Positions 16,219 to 25,800 of a DNA stretch of 64,000 nucleotides are shown piece after piece. The notes under the pieces were generated by a model. The model worked only from the letters and a program-made list of their open reading frames with translations, was not told the origin of the DNA and did not search any database. A program made the translations under genes and the position numbers. Each line of letters opens with the position of its first letter. Positions within the stretch are counted from its first letter, which is position 1. The DNA comes from Antrihabitans spumae (lineage in GTDB: Bacteria > Actinomycetota > Actinomycetes > Mycobacteriales > Mycobacteriaceae). Location of the stretch: the NCBI RefSeq assembly GCF_043944905.1, contig NZ_JBIMSN010000003.1:130176-194175 (forward strand). The letters run 5' to 3'.

Positions 16219-17967
16219 ATGACCTACGACGTCGTCATCGAGCACGGCCGCGTTTTCGACGGCACACCGCAACCGTCAGCTGTCCGGAACATCGGCGTCC
16301 GCGGCGGCAGAGTCGTTGCTGTATCCGCGGACCAGTTGGATGTGACCGGCTGCCCACGCGTGATCGACGCGCACGGCAAGTGGGTGCTGCCGGGGTTGAT
16401 CGACATCCACACGCACTACGACATCGAGATCTTGCAGGAACCGAGCCTGTCGGAGTCGCTGCGCCACGGTGTCACGACGGTACTGCTCGGATCGTGTTCG
16501 CTCTCGACCGTGCACGTCGACGCCGAGGATGCAGGCGACATCTTCGGACGGGTCGAGGCCATCCCACGTCGACACGTGATCGAGGCGATCGAAGACAAGA
16601 AGACGTGGCGCAGCGCAGCCGAATACGCTGCCGCACTGGATGATTTGCCGCTCGGCCCGAATGTCGCGGCGTTCATCGGGCACTCGGACATGCGCGCTGC
16701 CGAGATGGGCTTGGATCGGGCGACGCGGAAGCAGGTGACACCGAGCGCCGACGAACTCTCGCGGATGGAGTCGATGCTGACCGAGGCGCTCGATGCCGGC
16801 TTCGTCGGTATGTCGGCGCAGCAGTTGGTCTTCGACAAACTCGACGGTGAGACCTGCCGGTCCCGCACGCTGCCCTCGACCTATGCGAAGGCGCGGGAAC
16901 GTCGGCGGCTCAACGCCATTCTGCGGACCCGCGGCCGAGTGCTGCAGGCCGGACCGGACATCAAGTCGCCCAAGAGCATCGTCGCGATGGTCGCGAGCAC
17001 GCTCGGCATCGTTCGCAAACCGCTCAAGACCAGCCTGCTGTCTGCGGCAGACCTCAAAGCCAATCGCTTGTTGGCGCGGATTCTCGGTCCGATCGCGTGG
17101 CTCATGAACCGCCTCGGCGGCGACTTCCGCTGGCAACACCTCCCGGTGCCGTTCGAGGTTTACGCCGACGGTATCGATCTCGTCATCTTCGAGGAATTCG
17201 GTTCCGGCGCAGCGGCTTTGCATCTCGCCGATCAAATCGAACGCAACGCCCTACTGCAGGACGAGACCTACCGGCGCACCTTCCGCAAGGACTATGACGC
17301 CAAGTTCGGTATGCGGGTCTGGCATCGCGATTTCTTCGACGCCGACATCGTGGACTGTCCCGAAGCCACTGTGATCGGAAAGACCTTCGGTCAGGTCGGT
17401 GCCGAGCGCGGGTTGCATCCTGTCGATGCATTTCTCGATCTGGTCGTCGAGCACGGCACGAAACTTCGTTGGCGCACAACGATTTCCAATGACCGGCCGG
17501 AGGTGCTGGACAGGCTCGCTCGCGATCCCGGGGTTCAACTCGGGTTCTCGGACGCGGGCGCGCATCTTCGCAACATGGCGTTCTACAACTTCGGGCTCCG
17601 GCTCCTGCGGCGCGTCCACGATGCGGAGCAGGCGGGCAGGCCGTTCCTCAGCGTGGAGCAGGCAGTGCACCGGCTCACCGGCGAACTCGCCGACTGGTAT
17701 CGACTCGACGCAGGTCACCTGCGCGAGGGTGACCGCGCCGACATCGTCGTCGTCGACCCGGCACACCTCGACGACTCGCTCGACACCTACGCAGAGAGCC
17801 CGGTGGCATCGTTCGATAATCTGCCACGCATGGTCAACCGCAACGACGACACAGTCACAGCCGTATTCGTCAACGGCGAGTACGTGTTCGGGGCCGGGAC
17901 ACCGGCCGACGGACTCGGTCGCGAGCGCGCGGGACGATTCCTGCGCGCGCGTGAGACGGCCACGTGA
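16219..17967 (+). CDS. Amidohydrolase family protein, N-acyl-D-amino-acid deacylase-like
   Basis: Metal-dependent hydrolase of 582 aa with the D-aminoacylase/dihydroorotase-type barrel. Metal ligands are visible in GLIDIHTHYD (about residues 58-67) and the late Asp in LGFSDAGAHLRNM (about 435-447). Small beta-sandwich parts flank the barrel at both ends (ADIVVVDP near 510-517). Relatives deacylate N-acyl-D-amino acids, but many actinobacterial members have unknown substrates. Its stop overlaps the GTG of the next TetR gene (GTGA), so regulator and enzyme are one operon. Confidence 0.85.
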   Translation: MTYDVVIEHGRVFDGTPQPSAVRNIGVRGGRVVAVSADQLDVTGCPRVIDAHGKWVLPGLIDIHTHYDIEILQEPSLSESLRHGVTTVLLGSCSLSTVHVDAEDAGDIFGRVEAIPRRHVIEAIEDKKTWRSAAEYAAALDDLPLGPNVAAFIGHSDMRAAEMGLDRATRKQVTPSADELSRMESMLTEALDAGFVGMSAQQLVFDKLDGETCRSRTLPSTYAKARERRRLNAILRTRGRVLQAGPDIKSPKSIVAMVASTLGIVRKPLKTSLLSAADLKANRLLARILGPIAWLMNRLGGDFRWQHLPVPFEVYADGIDLVIFEEFGSGAAALHLADQIERNALLQDETYRRTFRKDYDAKFGMRVWHRDFFDADIVDCPEATVIGKTFGQVGAERGLHPVDAFLDLVVEHGTKLRWRTTISNDRPEVLDRLARDPGVQLGFSDAGAHLRNMAFYNFGLRLLRRVHDAEQAGRPFLSVEQAVHRLTGELADWYRLDAGHLREGDRADIVVVDPAHLDDSLDTYAESPVASFDNLPRMVNRNDDTVTAVFVNGEYVFGAGTPADGLGRERAGRFLRARETAT

Positions 17968-18584
17968 CGGCGCCGCCTCGGCGCACCCAAGCGCAGCGTC
18001 GTAGCGAGACGATCGAGGCGCTGATCGACGCGACCATCGAGGCGATCGCCGAGGTCGGCTACCACCGGACCTCTCTCGGGGAGGTGTGTCAGCGCTCGGG
18101 CATTTCGAAGGGCGGCTTGTTCCGGCACTTCGCGTCGCGGCTCGACCTTGTCGTCGCGGCGGCCGAAGAAGTCGGTCGCCGCCATTTCGCGGCGTTCGAC
18201 GAGTTCCGTGCCGAGGGCGGGTCCGTCGAGATCGTGGACCTACTTCTGTTCGCGCGCAAAGAATCTCGGGACCCGTCGAACTCCGTGTGGTTCGAACTGC
18301 TCGTCGCGGCACGGACGGATCCAGAACTTCGTGAACGACTCAATCCGGTCGCGGTCACGTTGTACGACAACATCGAAGCGCGCGCTGCAGCCGCCTTCGC
18401 CGGACGAGGTATTCCCGCGGATGTGATCCGACTCTTCGCTACCTCCGCCTTGCACATGTTCGACGGTGAAGCGATTTTTCGGCACACCTACCCGCGACCG
18501 GAACTCGAAGCGGAACGGATAGCGGCGACAGCGTCGCTGTACGAGAGCCTTACGACTGCAGAAACGCGAGCAGATCCGCGTTGA
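17964..18584 (+). CDS. TetR-family transcriptional regulator
   Basis: 206-aa TetR protein. HTH segment LGEVCQRSGISKGGLFRHFASR lies about residues 35-56. It is coupled to the amidohydrolase gene by a GTGA overlap and probably regulates that operon. Its last 35 bases overlap the 3' end of the convergent hydrolase gene, so the two stops lie inside each other's reading frames. Ligand unknown. Confidence 0.88.
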   Translation: MTAPPRRTQAQRRSETIEALIDATIEAIAEVGYHRTSLGEVCQRSGISKGGLFRHFASRLDLVVAAAEEVGRRHFAAFDEFRAEGGSVEIVDLLLFARKESRDPSNSVWFELLVAARTDPELRERLNPVAVTLYDNIEARAAAAFAGRGIPADVIRLFATSALHMFDGEAIFRHTYPRPELEAERIAATASLYESLTTAETRADPR

Positions 18585-19374
18585 TCGTCTCGGCCTGCGT
18601 CGTCGGCATACCGTGCGGAAAGTCCTTGTAGGTCTTCAGCGTTCCGTTCTGCAGCAATTTCGCCGACAACGGTCCCGATGCGGCGTAGGGAACGATCTGA
18701 TCGTCTTCGCTGTGCATGACGAGGACCGGCACCGTGATCTTCTTCAAGTCTTCGGTGAAGTCGGTCTGGGAGAACGCGACGATGCCGTCGTAGTGGGCCT
18801 TGGCGCCGCCCATCATCCCTTGGCGCCACCAGTTCTGGATCACGGCCTCGGAGGACTCGACGCCGGGTCGATTGAATCCGTAGAACGGTCCCGCGGGCAG
18901 ATCGCGATAGAACTCGGAACGGTTCGCCGCAAGCTGTGCCTGCAAGCCGTCGAAAACATCCTTTGGCAGGCCGCCCGGATTTGCATCTGTCTGCACCATC
19001 AACGGCGGCACGGCACACAGGATTGCGGCCTTGGAAACCCGACTTTCGCCGTGCCGTGCGAGATAGTGCACCACTTCACCACCGCCGGTGGAGTGACCGA
19101 CATGAATGGCGTTGTCCAGATCGAGGTGCGCTGTCAACGCGGCGAGGTCGTCGGCGTAGTGGTCCATGTCGTGGCCGTCGGCGGTCTGCGTCGAGCGGCC
19201 GTGGCCGCGCCGGTCGTGGGCGATGACGCGGTAGCCGTGCTGCAGGAAGAACAGCATCTGTGCGTCCCAGTCGTCGGCCGACAGTGGCCAGCCGTGGCTG
19301 AACACGATGGGCTGACCGCTACCCCAGTCCTTGTAGAAGATCTCGGTGCCGTCGGTGGTGGTGATTGTTCCCAT
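18550..19374 (-). CDS. Alpha/beta hydrolase, non-heme chloroperoxidase type
   Basis: Cofactor-free haloperoxidase/esterase of 274 aa. The catalytic triad is readable: Ser in GHSTGGGE (about residue 96), Asp in SEDDQIVP (about 226), His in FPHGMPTT (about 255). The oxyanion-loop SHGWPLSADDWD is at 26-37. Such enzymes hydrolyse esters and can form peracids in vitro; the natural substrate is unknown. The gene ends inside the convergent TetR gene with a 35-base overlap. Confidence 0.9.
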   Translation of the reverse strand: MGTITTTDGTEIFYKDWGSGQPIVFSHGWPLSADDWDAQMLFFLQHGYRVIAHDRRGHGRSTQTADGHDMDHYADDLAALTAHLDLDNAIHVGHSTGGGEVVHYLARHGESRVSKAAILCAVPPLMVQTDANPGGLPKDVFDGLQAQLAANRSEFYRDLPAGPFYGFNRPGVESSEAVIQNWWRQGMMGGAKAHYDGIVAFSQTDFTEDLKKITVPVLVMHSEDDQIVPYAASGPLSAKLLQNGTLKTYKDFPHGMPTTQAETINADLLAFLQS

Positions 19375-19391
19375 GTGTGTTCGCCTCTCTT

Positions 19392-20144
19392 CTAGGTGGT
19401 GGTGCCGGACGTGCGTGTGTGATCGATGACGGTGCGCGCGGATAACGTTCGGGTGATCAGTGAACGCGCGACATCGGCAAGGGCGATGCGGTTGTCGCGT
19501 GCGTAGCGACGCAACAGCTCGAAGGCCTGGTCGAGCTCGATGTCGCCTCGCGCGGCAAGAACACCCTTGGCCTGCTCGAGTAGGACGCGGTTGGCGAGGG
19601 TTTGCTGCAGGCCCGCATGGATGGATCCGGAGTCAGGCGCGACCTGGCCCGCGACGATGGCAATACTCGCGACGTCGGCCAAACCCTGTGCGAGCGAAAG
19701 GTCTTCGGCCGCCAACGATCCGACGTCGGTTCCGAACAGGCCGAGTGTGCCGAGCACGGTGTCGTGCATTCGCATGGGGACCGCGTGCACCGAAACGAAA
19801 CCCGCACCGAGGGCGCCGTCGACGAACTGTGGCCATACCTCACGTCTACCGACGAGATCGGGCGCGCTGACGGGCGATCCCATCCGGTAGCAGTCGAGGC
19901 ATGGGCCTTGCTCGCGCTGCAACCGGAACAGTTCGAGGTTACGAGTGGCTTCCGAGGACGCAGCGACGACATGCAGCACTCGGCTACCGTCGGCGAGAAG
20001 AAGACCGGCCGATGCCACGTCCAGCAATCTGGCGCAGTCGGTTGTCAGGCCGCTCAGCAAGTCGATCACATCGAAGCCGTCGACCATCGTGTTGGCCAAC
20101 GACACGAAGGCTGCAATCACCTCGCGTTCACGATCGGAGCTCAT
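19392..20144 (-). CDS. GAF-ANTAR regulator (second of pair)
   Basis: 250-aa protein with an N-terminal GAF sensor domain (about residues 15-165) and a C-terminal ANTAR RNA-binding domain (LANRVLLEQAKGVLAARGDI, about 190-209). ANTAR proteins usually bind paired hexaloop hairpins and stop transcription termination. Its ATG overlaps the stop of the upstream GAF-ANTAR gene, so the two are co-translated. No target hairpin pair was recognised in the window. Confidence 0.87.
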   Translation of the reverse strand: MSSDREREVIAAFVSLANTMVDGFDVIDLLSGLTTDCARLLDVASAGLLLADGSRVLHVVAASSEATRNLELFRLQREQGPCLDCYRMGSPVSAPDLVGRREVWPQFVDGALGAGFVSVHAVPMRMHDTVLGTLGLFGTDVGSLAAEDLSLAQGLADVASIAIVAGQVAPDSGSIHAGLQQTLANRVLLEQAKGVLAARGDIELDQAFELLRRYARDNRIALADVARSLITRTLSARTVIDHTRTSGTTT

Positions 20145-20905
20145 GGTCCCGGCTCCCCGTTCGTCGGCTTGTGCCATAAGGCATCGTCGTCGAGAACGAG
20201 CCGACGTTCCACGATGTCCCACGCTACTTCGCTCGCCGTCCGACCGACAGCAAACGCGTAGGCGCGTAATCGTGCCAGTGCCTCGGAGGCATCGATATCG
20301 AGCCGACCTATAAGCATTCCCGTGGCCTGGTAGACCTCGACGCGCTGCAGCGACGCTAACTCCGACCAACCGTCGTTACCCTGAGCGACGCTTTCGGCTT
20401 CCCAGTCGACATCCGCATTCATCAAGTCCAGCAACGGAAGTGCGGCAAGATCGGCAGCGAGTAGGCCACCGGCGAGGCTGTCATGGGAGAGCGGTCCGCG
20501 TTCGGTGCAGAACAGGTCGAGGACGCCGATGTTGGCCGCCGCGATCGTGGTCGGGAGAGCGAACACCGCGCGGACGCCGTCCGCGACTGCGGCCGCGGTG
20601 AATGCCGGCCAGCGCGGATCGTTCGGGTGTCCGAGCTCGGCGACGAGCACAGGACGACCGGTCGCGACCGCGTCGATGCACGGACCCTCACCGAAGGTGA
20701 ATTGAAACTCGTCGACGCGACGGCTCGATTCGCCGCTCGATCCGAAGGTTCCGCGACTCTCGCCGTCGAGAATGAGTGAGATCGCAGCGCCGTCGACGTG
20801 CAGAAGATCGACGCACGCGATGCACAATCGGTCGGCCGCCACCAATCCTGTTGCCCCGGACATTGCTGCCGCAAGCTCGCCCCTCATGCGACTGTGAGCG
20901 TCCAT
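20141..20905 (-). CDS. GAF-ANTAR regulator (first of pair)
   Basis: 254-aa paralogue of the following gene. The GAF domain covers about residues 20-160 (GEGPCIDAVATGRPVLV typical). The ANTAR domain covers about 185-240 (LQRVEVYQATGMLIGRLDI). ATG 20905 is preferred; a TTG directly in front is also in frame. It lies opposite the iron-regulated ABC exporter. Two adjacent GAF-ANTAR genes that overlap by four bases suggest that the proteins act together, perhaps as a heterodimer (inference). Confidence 0.86.
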   Translation of the reverse strand: MDAHSRMRGELAAAMSGATGLVAADRLCIACVDLLHVDGAAISLILDGESRGTFGSSGESSRRVDEFQFTFGEGPCIDAVATGRPVLVAELGHPNDPRWPAFTAAAVADGVRAVFALPTTIAAANIGVLDLFCTERGPLSHDSLAGGLLAADLAALPLLDLMNADVDWEAESVAQGNDGWSELASLQRVEVYQATGMLIGRLDIDASEALARLRAYAFAVGRTASEVAWDIVERRLVLDDDALWHKPTNGEPGP

Positions 20906-20972
20906 CAAAGGTCGATCCGGAAAAACATGACGCCCATACTGTCGACTCTACGCACGTAGCAGGGGATTTCCA

Positions 20973-20991
20973 TTTAGTTAGGCTTACCTTG
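20973..20991 (+). promoter_or_regulatory. IdeR/DtxR-type iron box upstream of ABC exporter
   Basis: The 19 bases match the IdeR consensus TTAGGTTAGGCTAACCTAA at 14 positions, including the core GTTAGGCT. It ends 13 bases before the ABC exporter ATG, overlapping the likely promoter. This implies repression by iron-loaded IdeR and induction in iron starvation. Confidence 0.72.
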
Positions 20992-21004
20992 CTAGGGTCG
21001 CGCG

Positions 21005-22740
21005 ATGGGGTCGAACACAACACGCTCACGAGCAGGCTCGGCAATCCTGCTCCGAACCATCACTCGCAATGCTCGACGGTTGAGCATCGGCACGGCGCTC
21101 ATCAGTTTGCATCAGGTGAGTGAGGCGTTGGTCCCAGTGGTCATCGGGATCATCGTCGACCGAGCCGTGGAGACGGGCGACGTGTCCATGCTTGCGATAT
21201 GGCTTGGTGCGCTTGCTCTTCTGTTCGCGGTCCTGTCGACCGTCTATCGCCTCGGTGCGCGGCAGTTGATGCTCTCGATCGCGACCGAGGCACATCGACT
21301 GCGGGTCGAGGTGGCGGCGAAGATTCTCGATCCCCTTGGTATTCGTACGGAGCTGAGGTCGGGAGACCTGCTGACCGTGTCGACCACCGATGCCGACAGC
21401 ACGGCGTATCTGCTCGACTACGTGCCGCGGATCGTCGGTGCGATCACGGCTGCACTCGTCTGCGCAGTAACGCTGGTGGTCATCGACGCCCCGCTCGGGT
21501 TCGCCGTGCTCGTAGGCACGCCGGTCGTGTTGCTCGCACTGCAGTTGAGCGCTCCCGCGATCACTCGTCGGGTTGCCGACCAGCAGGCGATGGCCGGCCG
21601 GGCGACATCGGTTGCGACAGACCTGGTCTCGGGTTTGCGACCGTTGCGGGGATCGGCGCCGAAGCTGCCGCGACGCAGCGCTATCGAGCTGTCAGCCAGC
21701 AATCGCTGCGCGCGACCTTGCGCGCCGCACGGACCCAGGGCAGTTACGCAGGCGTGTCGGCGGCACTGAGTTCGTTGCTCGCGGTGGCGATCGCAATCGC
21801 GGCCGGGTGGCTCGCCCTCGACGGTCGGATCAGCATCGGTGAACTGATCACCGTGATCGGTCTCGCGCAGTTCTTGATCGAGCCGTTCGGTCTGCTTGCC
21901 ATCGTGCCGAGTTGGGTTGCCGAAGCGCGGGCATCGGCCGAGCGCATCGCCGACGTGACGACCGCCGAACCAATATTGGCGGACGGCGTTGCGTCGGTCG
22001 GTGCAGCGCCCTGCTCGCTCGAGTTGGTCGGGTTGACCTACGGTGCGCTCGACGGTGTGGATCTCACGGTCGCGGCCAGTGAGTTGGTCGGCGTCGTCAC
22101 ACCGGCACCGACTGCGGGCGACTCCCTCGTCGCGGTCCTGTCGGGCAGAGTTGCGCGTTCGGACTACGGCGGTGAAATCCTGCTCGGCGGAACGCCGTTG
22201 CACACGATCGAGCACGTACAGGCGCGCAAGAACCTGTTGGTAGAACCACACGACACCGACTTGTTCGCGGGCACGGTCGGTTCGAACGTCACGGTCGGCG
22301 CAGGACCGAACGTCGACGAGCGCTTCGTCGACCGAGTCCTACACGCCTCTGCCGCAATACATGTCGTGACGGTGCATTCCGATGGAATGTCCACGGTGGC
22401 GGCCGAACGGGGCGCGAGCCTGTCGGGAGGCCAGCGGCAACGGGTCGCGTTGGCGAGGGCGCTGCTGACGCAGGCCCCGGTACTGGTGCTGCACGAGCCG
22501 ACAACTGCGGTGGATGCCGTCACCGAACACGCCGTTGCAGAGGGTATTTCGTCGCTTCGGCACCGGGCGGGTGACGGGAAGGGCTGCGGCTTCACCACGA
22601 TCCTGGTGACAAGCAGCCCAGCGTTGCTCGCCGTGACGGACCGCGTCGTTGTACTCGACTCGGACGGGGTCGTCGCCGAAGGAACGCACGCCGACCTTGC
22701 AAGGTCCGACGAGCGTTACCGAAGGGCAGTGCTGCGATGA
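21005..22740 (+). pseudogene. ABC exporter subunit 1 (frame break at 21648-21651)
   Basis: Half-transporter with six membrane segments plus ATPase, about 578 aa if one G is restored. The first frame reads to about 21650 (GLRPLRG) and continues as GIGAEAAATQRYR in another frame; the break lies on a GGGG run. The ATPase has an intact signature LSGGQRQRVALARAL, but a degenerate Walker A (TPAPTAGDSL, no Lys) and His in place of Asp in Walker B (VLVLHEP). It forms a pair with the next gene, whose sites are complementary. An IdeR-like box precedes it, so siderophore-related export or import is likely. Typed as pseudogene only because of the frame break; sequencing error is the likelier cause. Confidence 0.8.
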
Positions 22741-24509
22741 CCGAGCTGCTACCGATCGCTGATTCGGCACGAACGTGGAACTGGTTGCGACGAGCCCTGA
22801 TTCATCGACGCCGGGACGTATCGTTCACGCTCGCTGTCGGACTCGTCGGTGCCGCGATGTCCGTAGTGCCGATCTACGTTCTCGGTGCACTCGTCGACCG
22901 CGTCACCGACGGCGAACCGACATCGTCGATCGTCCCGATCGCGGTCGTCATCACGATCGCTGCCTTGCTCGGCGGCCTTGCCTCAGGATTCTCGTCCTAC
23001 CTTGTTGCCAAGCTCGGCGAAGGTATCCTCGCCGAGTTGCGTGAGCTGACCGTGTTGCGGGCGTTGCGGCTTCCGACCCCAGTGCTCGAACGAGTCGGCA
23101 AGGGCGACTTGCTTTCTCGTGTCGGAGCCGACGTCGCTGCGATCGGCAAGGCGGTCACCGATGTCGTACCGACGATGATCTCGTCGTTGCTTCTCGGCGT
23201 GCTCAGCATCGTCGCGATGCTCGGTCTGGATTGGCGCCTCGGTCTTGCTGGTTTGGTGTCGGTCCCGATGTACGCGGTGGCGCTGCGGTGGTACCTCCCG
23301 AAGTCCGCTCCTCGTTATGCCGAAGAGCGGCAAGCGATTGCGGCACGATCGCAGGTCCTTGTGGAGAGCATGGTCGGTATCCGAGCAGTGCACGCTTACG
23401 GTTTGGAACGCCGTCATCTGCGGGCGGTCGACGAGGCGTCGGCACGTGCGCGCGATATCTCGGTCGACGTGTTCACCCTGTTCACTCGGTTCTCCGGCAG
23501 GGTCAACCGGGCCGAGTTCTTCGGCCTCACCGTGATTTTGGTTGTCGGCTTCGTGCTTGTCAGGAGCGGCGACGTGTCGGTCGGGCAGTCGGCTGCCGCC
23601 GCGCTGTTGTTCAACCGATTGTTCAATCCGATCGGCATGCTGCTGTTCACATTCGACGAGGTGCAAGATGCTGGAGCCAGCCTCGCCCGGCTGGTCGGTG
23701 TCGTGGAGATCGCGGACACGAAAGGCCCTGATTCGATAGGCATCGAGCCGACCGAATCGCTATCTTCCGGTACCGACCTCGACCTCCGCGAGATCGAGTA
23801 CAGCTACGACGGCGGCGAGCCCGTTCTCCATGGTGTCAGCATTCATATTGCGGCAGGATCGCGTGTTGCACTCGTTGGTTCTACGGGTGCGGGTAAGTCG
23901 ACGCTGGCGGCCATCGCTGCGGGTGTTCTTGTCCCTGATCATGGTTCGGCGCTCGTCGGTGGCGTTGCACTGACGGATATGACCGCCGAGCAGTTGCGCA
24001 CGCAGGTCGCGATCGTCAGTCAGGAAGTGCACGTATTTGCAGGGCCGCTGATCGAAGACATCCGGCTGGCTCGGCCGTCGGCAACCGCCGACGAGGTATC
24101 GGCCGCACTCGACTCTGTGGGTGCACTCGATTGGGTGCGGTCGTTGCCGAACGGACTGCAGACCGAAGTCGGTGAGGGAGCCCACGACCTGAGCGCCGCC
24201 AAGGCGCAGCAACTCGCACTCGCCCGGCTGGTACTTCTCGATCCGGCAGTTGCGGTACTCGACGAAGCGACCGCAGAGGCGGGCAGCCTGGGAGCGCGTT
24301 TCCTCGAGCGATCAGCTGGTGCCGCTACCAAGGGCAGGACGACACTCGTCGTCGCGCATCGTTTGACGCAGGCGGTCGCAGCGGACCGGGTGATCGTCGT
24401 CGAACATGGCCGAATCGTCGAGGAGGGTGCCCACGCCGACCTCGTCGAGGCCGATGGACGGTACGCCAAGCTCTGGAGTGCATGGCAGACAGGTGGAATC
24501 GAGCGGTAG
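22737..24509 (+). CDS. ABC exporter subunit 2
   Basis: 590-aa half-transporter: membrane domain about residues 25-320 and ATPase about 345-580. Walker A GSTGAGKS is intact, while the signature is degenerate (LSAAKAQQLALAR). Walker B VAVLDEA and the H-loop VVAHRL are present. With subunit 1 this gives one competent ATP site (Walker A here plus signature there) and one degenerate site, the usual asymmetry of heterodimeric exporters. Start overlaps the stop of subunit 1 (ATGA). Iron-box control suggests a siderophore-linked substrate. Confidence 0.9.
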   Translation: MTELLPIADSARTWNWLRRALIHRRRDVSFTLAVGLVGAAMSVVPIYVLGALVDRVTDGEPTSSIVPIAVVITIAALLGGLASGFSSYLVAKLGEGILAELRELTVLRALRLPTPVLERVGKGDLLSRVGADVAAIGKAVTDVVPTMISSLLLGVLSIVAMLGLDWRLGLAGLVSVPMYAVALRWYLPKSAPRYAEERQAIAARSQVLVESMVGIRAVHAYGLERRHLRAVDEASARARDISVDVFTLFTRFSGRVNRAEFFGLTVILVVGFVLVRSGDVSVGQSAAAALLFNRLFNPIGMLLFTFDEVQDAGASLARLVGVVEIADTKGPDSIGIEPTESLSSGTDLDLREIEYSYDGGEPVLHGVSIHIAAGSRVALVGSTGAGKSTLAAIAAGVLVPDHGSALVGGVALTDMTAEQLRTQVAIVSQEVHVFAGPLIEDIRLARPSATADEVSAALDSVGALDWVRSLPNGLQTEVGEGAHDLSAAKAQQLALARLVLLDPAVAVLDEATAEAGSLGARFLERSAGAATKGRTTLVVAHRLTQAVAADRVIVVEHGRIVEEGAHADLVEADGRYAKLWSAWQTGGIER

Positions 24510-24539
24510 CTTCCTGTCCGCACCCTGTTCGCGCCCCGA

Positions 24540-25729
24540 TCAGGGCTTGCGCGGCACAGGGACGTCTTTGCGCGCTTTGATAGGACCGGTCGATGCAGGC
24601 GGGAGAAAGAGGTTGCCGCGCAGGCTACCGTTCGCGGTACGGACCGCAACCAAGCCCCAGGTGCCGAGTAGTCCCGCGTAGGCGATGACGGCAGCCACGC
24701 GAAACGCGGGCAACTGGGTGTGAATAGCCAATTGTGTTGTGCCGGTGACGAAGGTACCGACCGGGAAGGTGAGGCTCCACCAGGTGAGGGCGAACGGCAT
24801 ACCCCGGCGGGCTGTGCGGATCGTCAGCGCGGTTGCAAGTCCGATCCATAGAACTGCGAAGCCCCACACCGGAACTCCGTACAGGATGGCAAAGACGTTC
24901 ATCCCGTTCGCGAGTCGCGGTTCGACGGCAAGTGCCGCGTTGGTGCCGAGTAAACCTGCGGCCGTTATGGATTGACCGAGTGGACCGAGAACGATCCACA
25001 GCGTCGGCACCCGCGCCGTTCCGGAGGTGCCGAAGTGCGCGAGCCGACTCCAGACCATCGTGATGATGATGATCGATGCGAACAGTGACAGCCCGAACAT
25101 CGCGTAGCAGCCGTATAGCAGCGTCTGCCGACCGGTGCCCGGCGGTAGGTGCTGGATCAGCAGCGCGCCGGTTGCAGCAGAGACCATCGGCGGAACGATC
25201 GGCATCAGCCAACCGCCGAACGCCGCGTCCGGCTCGACGTTGTGCTGGGTGAACATCAAGTAGGGGATCGTCATTGCGGTGAACAGTCCGCCGACGGTGC
25301 CGCCGGTCCACAGGATCCAGTCGAGAGTGATCGCGGCGGTCTCGCCGATGATGTGCTTGCCGACCAGCAGTGCGCCCGCACCGACGGTCAGCAGCGCCAT
25401 CGCACCATAGAAATGTGCCATCTGGGGTTGTAGGCGTGACTGCGTGCGACCGTCGGATGTCGCACCCAGTGTGCGGTGACAGCAACGATCAGCACGGCCA
25501 GCAGGACCGCGGCAAGCACCCACACGACCCGCGCGAAAACCTGCAGACCCGGAACCTGTACTGGGAGTGTGGCGCCCGCCGTCGCAACGATGCCTGTGCC
25601 CATCACGGATGCGAACCAGTTCGGACCGAGATGGCCGAGAACCTGCCCCGGTGCCGTCAGTGACGACAACAGCCAGGGCAGGTTCTTGGGGGCGGTTCCG
25701 GAAGGGACGTCGGTGCCTTTGTCAGCCAT
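24540..25729 (-). pseudogene. TDT/TehA-family transporter (frame break at 25424-25427)
   Basis: Membrane carrier of the tellurite-resistance/dicarboxylate transporter family, about 396 aa if one C is added back. The N-terminal part (25729 to about 25425) begins MADKGTDVPSG and holds GPNWFASVMGTGIVATAGA, the typical first membrane helix. The remainder runs in another frame from QMAHFYGAMALLTVGAG and has about eight more helices. The two join exactly at a four-base C run on the coding strand. Such carriers export sulfite, malate or similar anions. The break is probably a sequencing artefact. It converges with the ABC exporter. Confidence 0.78.
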
Positions 25730-25800
25730 GACGATCTCGGAGACCTCTCGCTCGGTGCACACGAAATGCTTTCCGGCGAAACGGTACTCCTCGAAATCGT

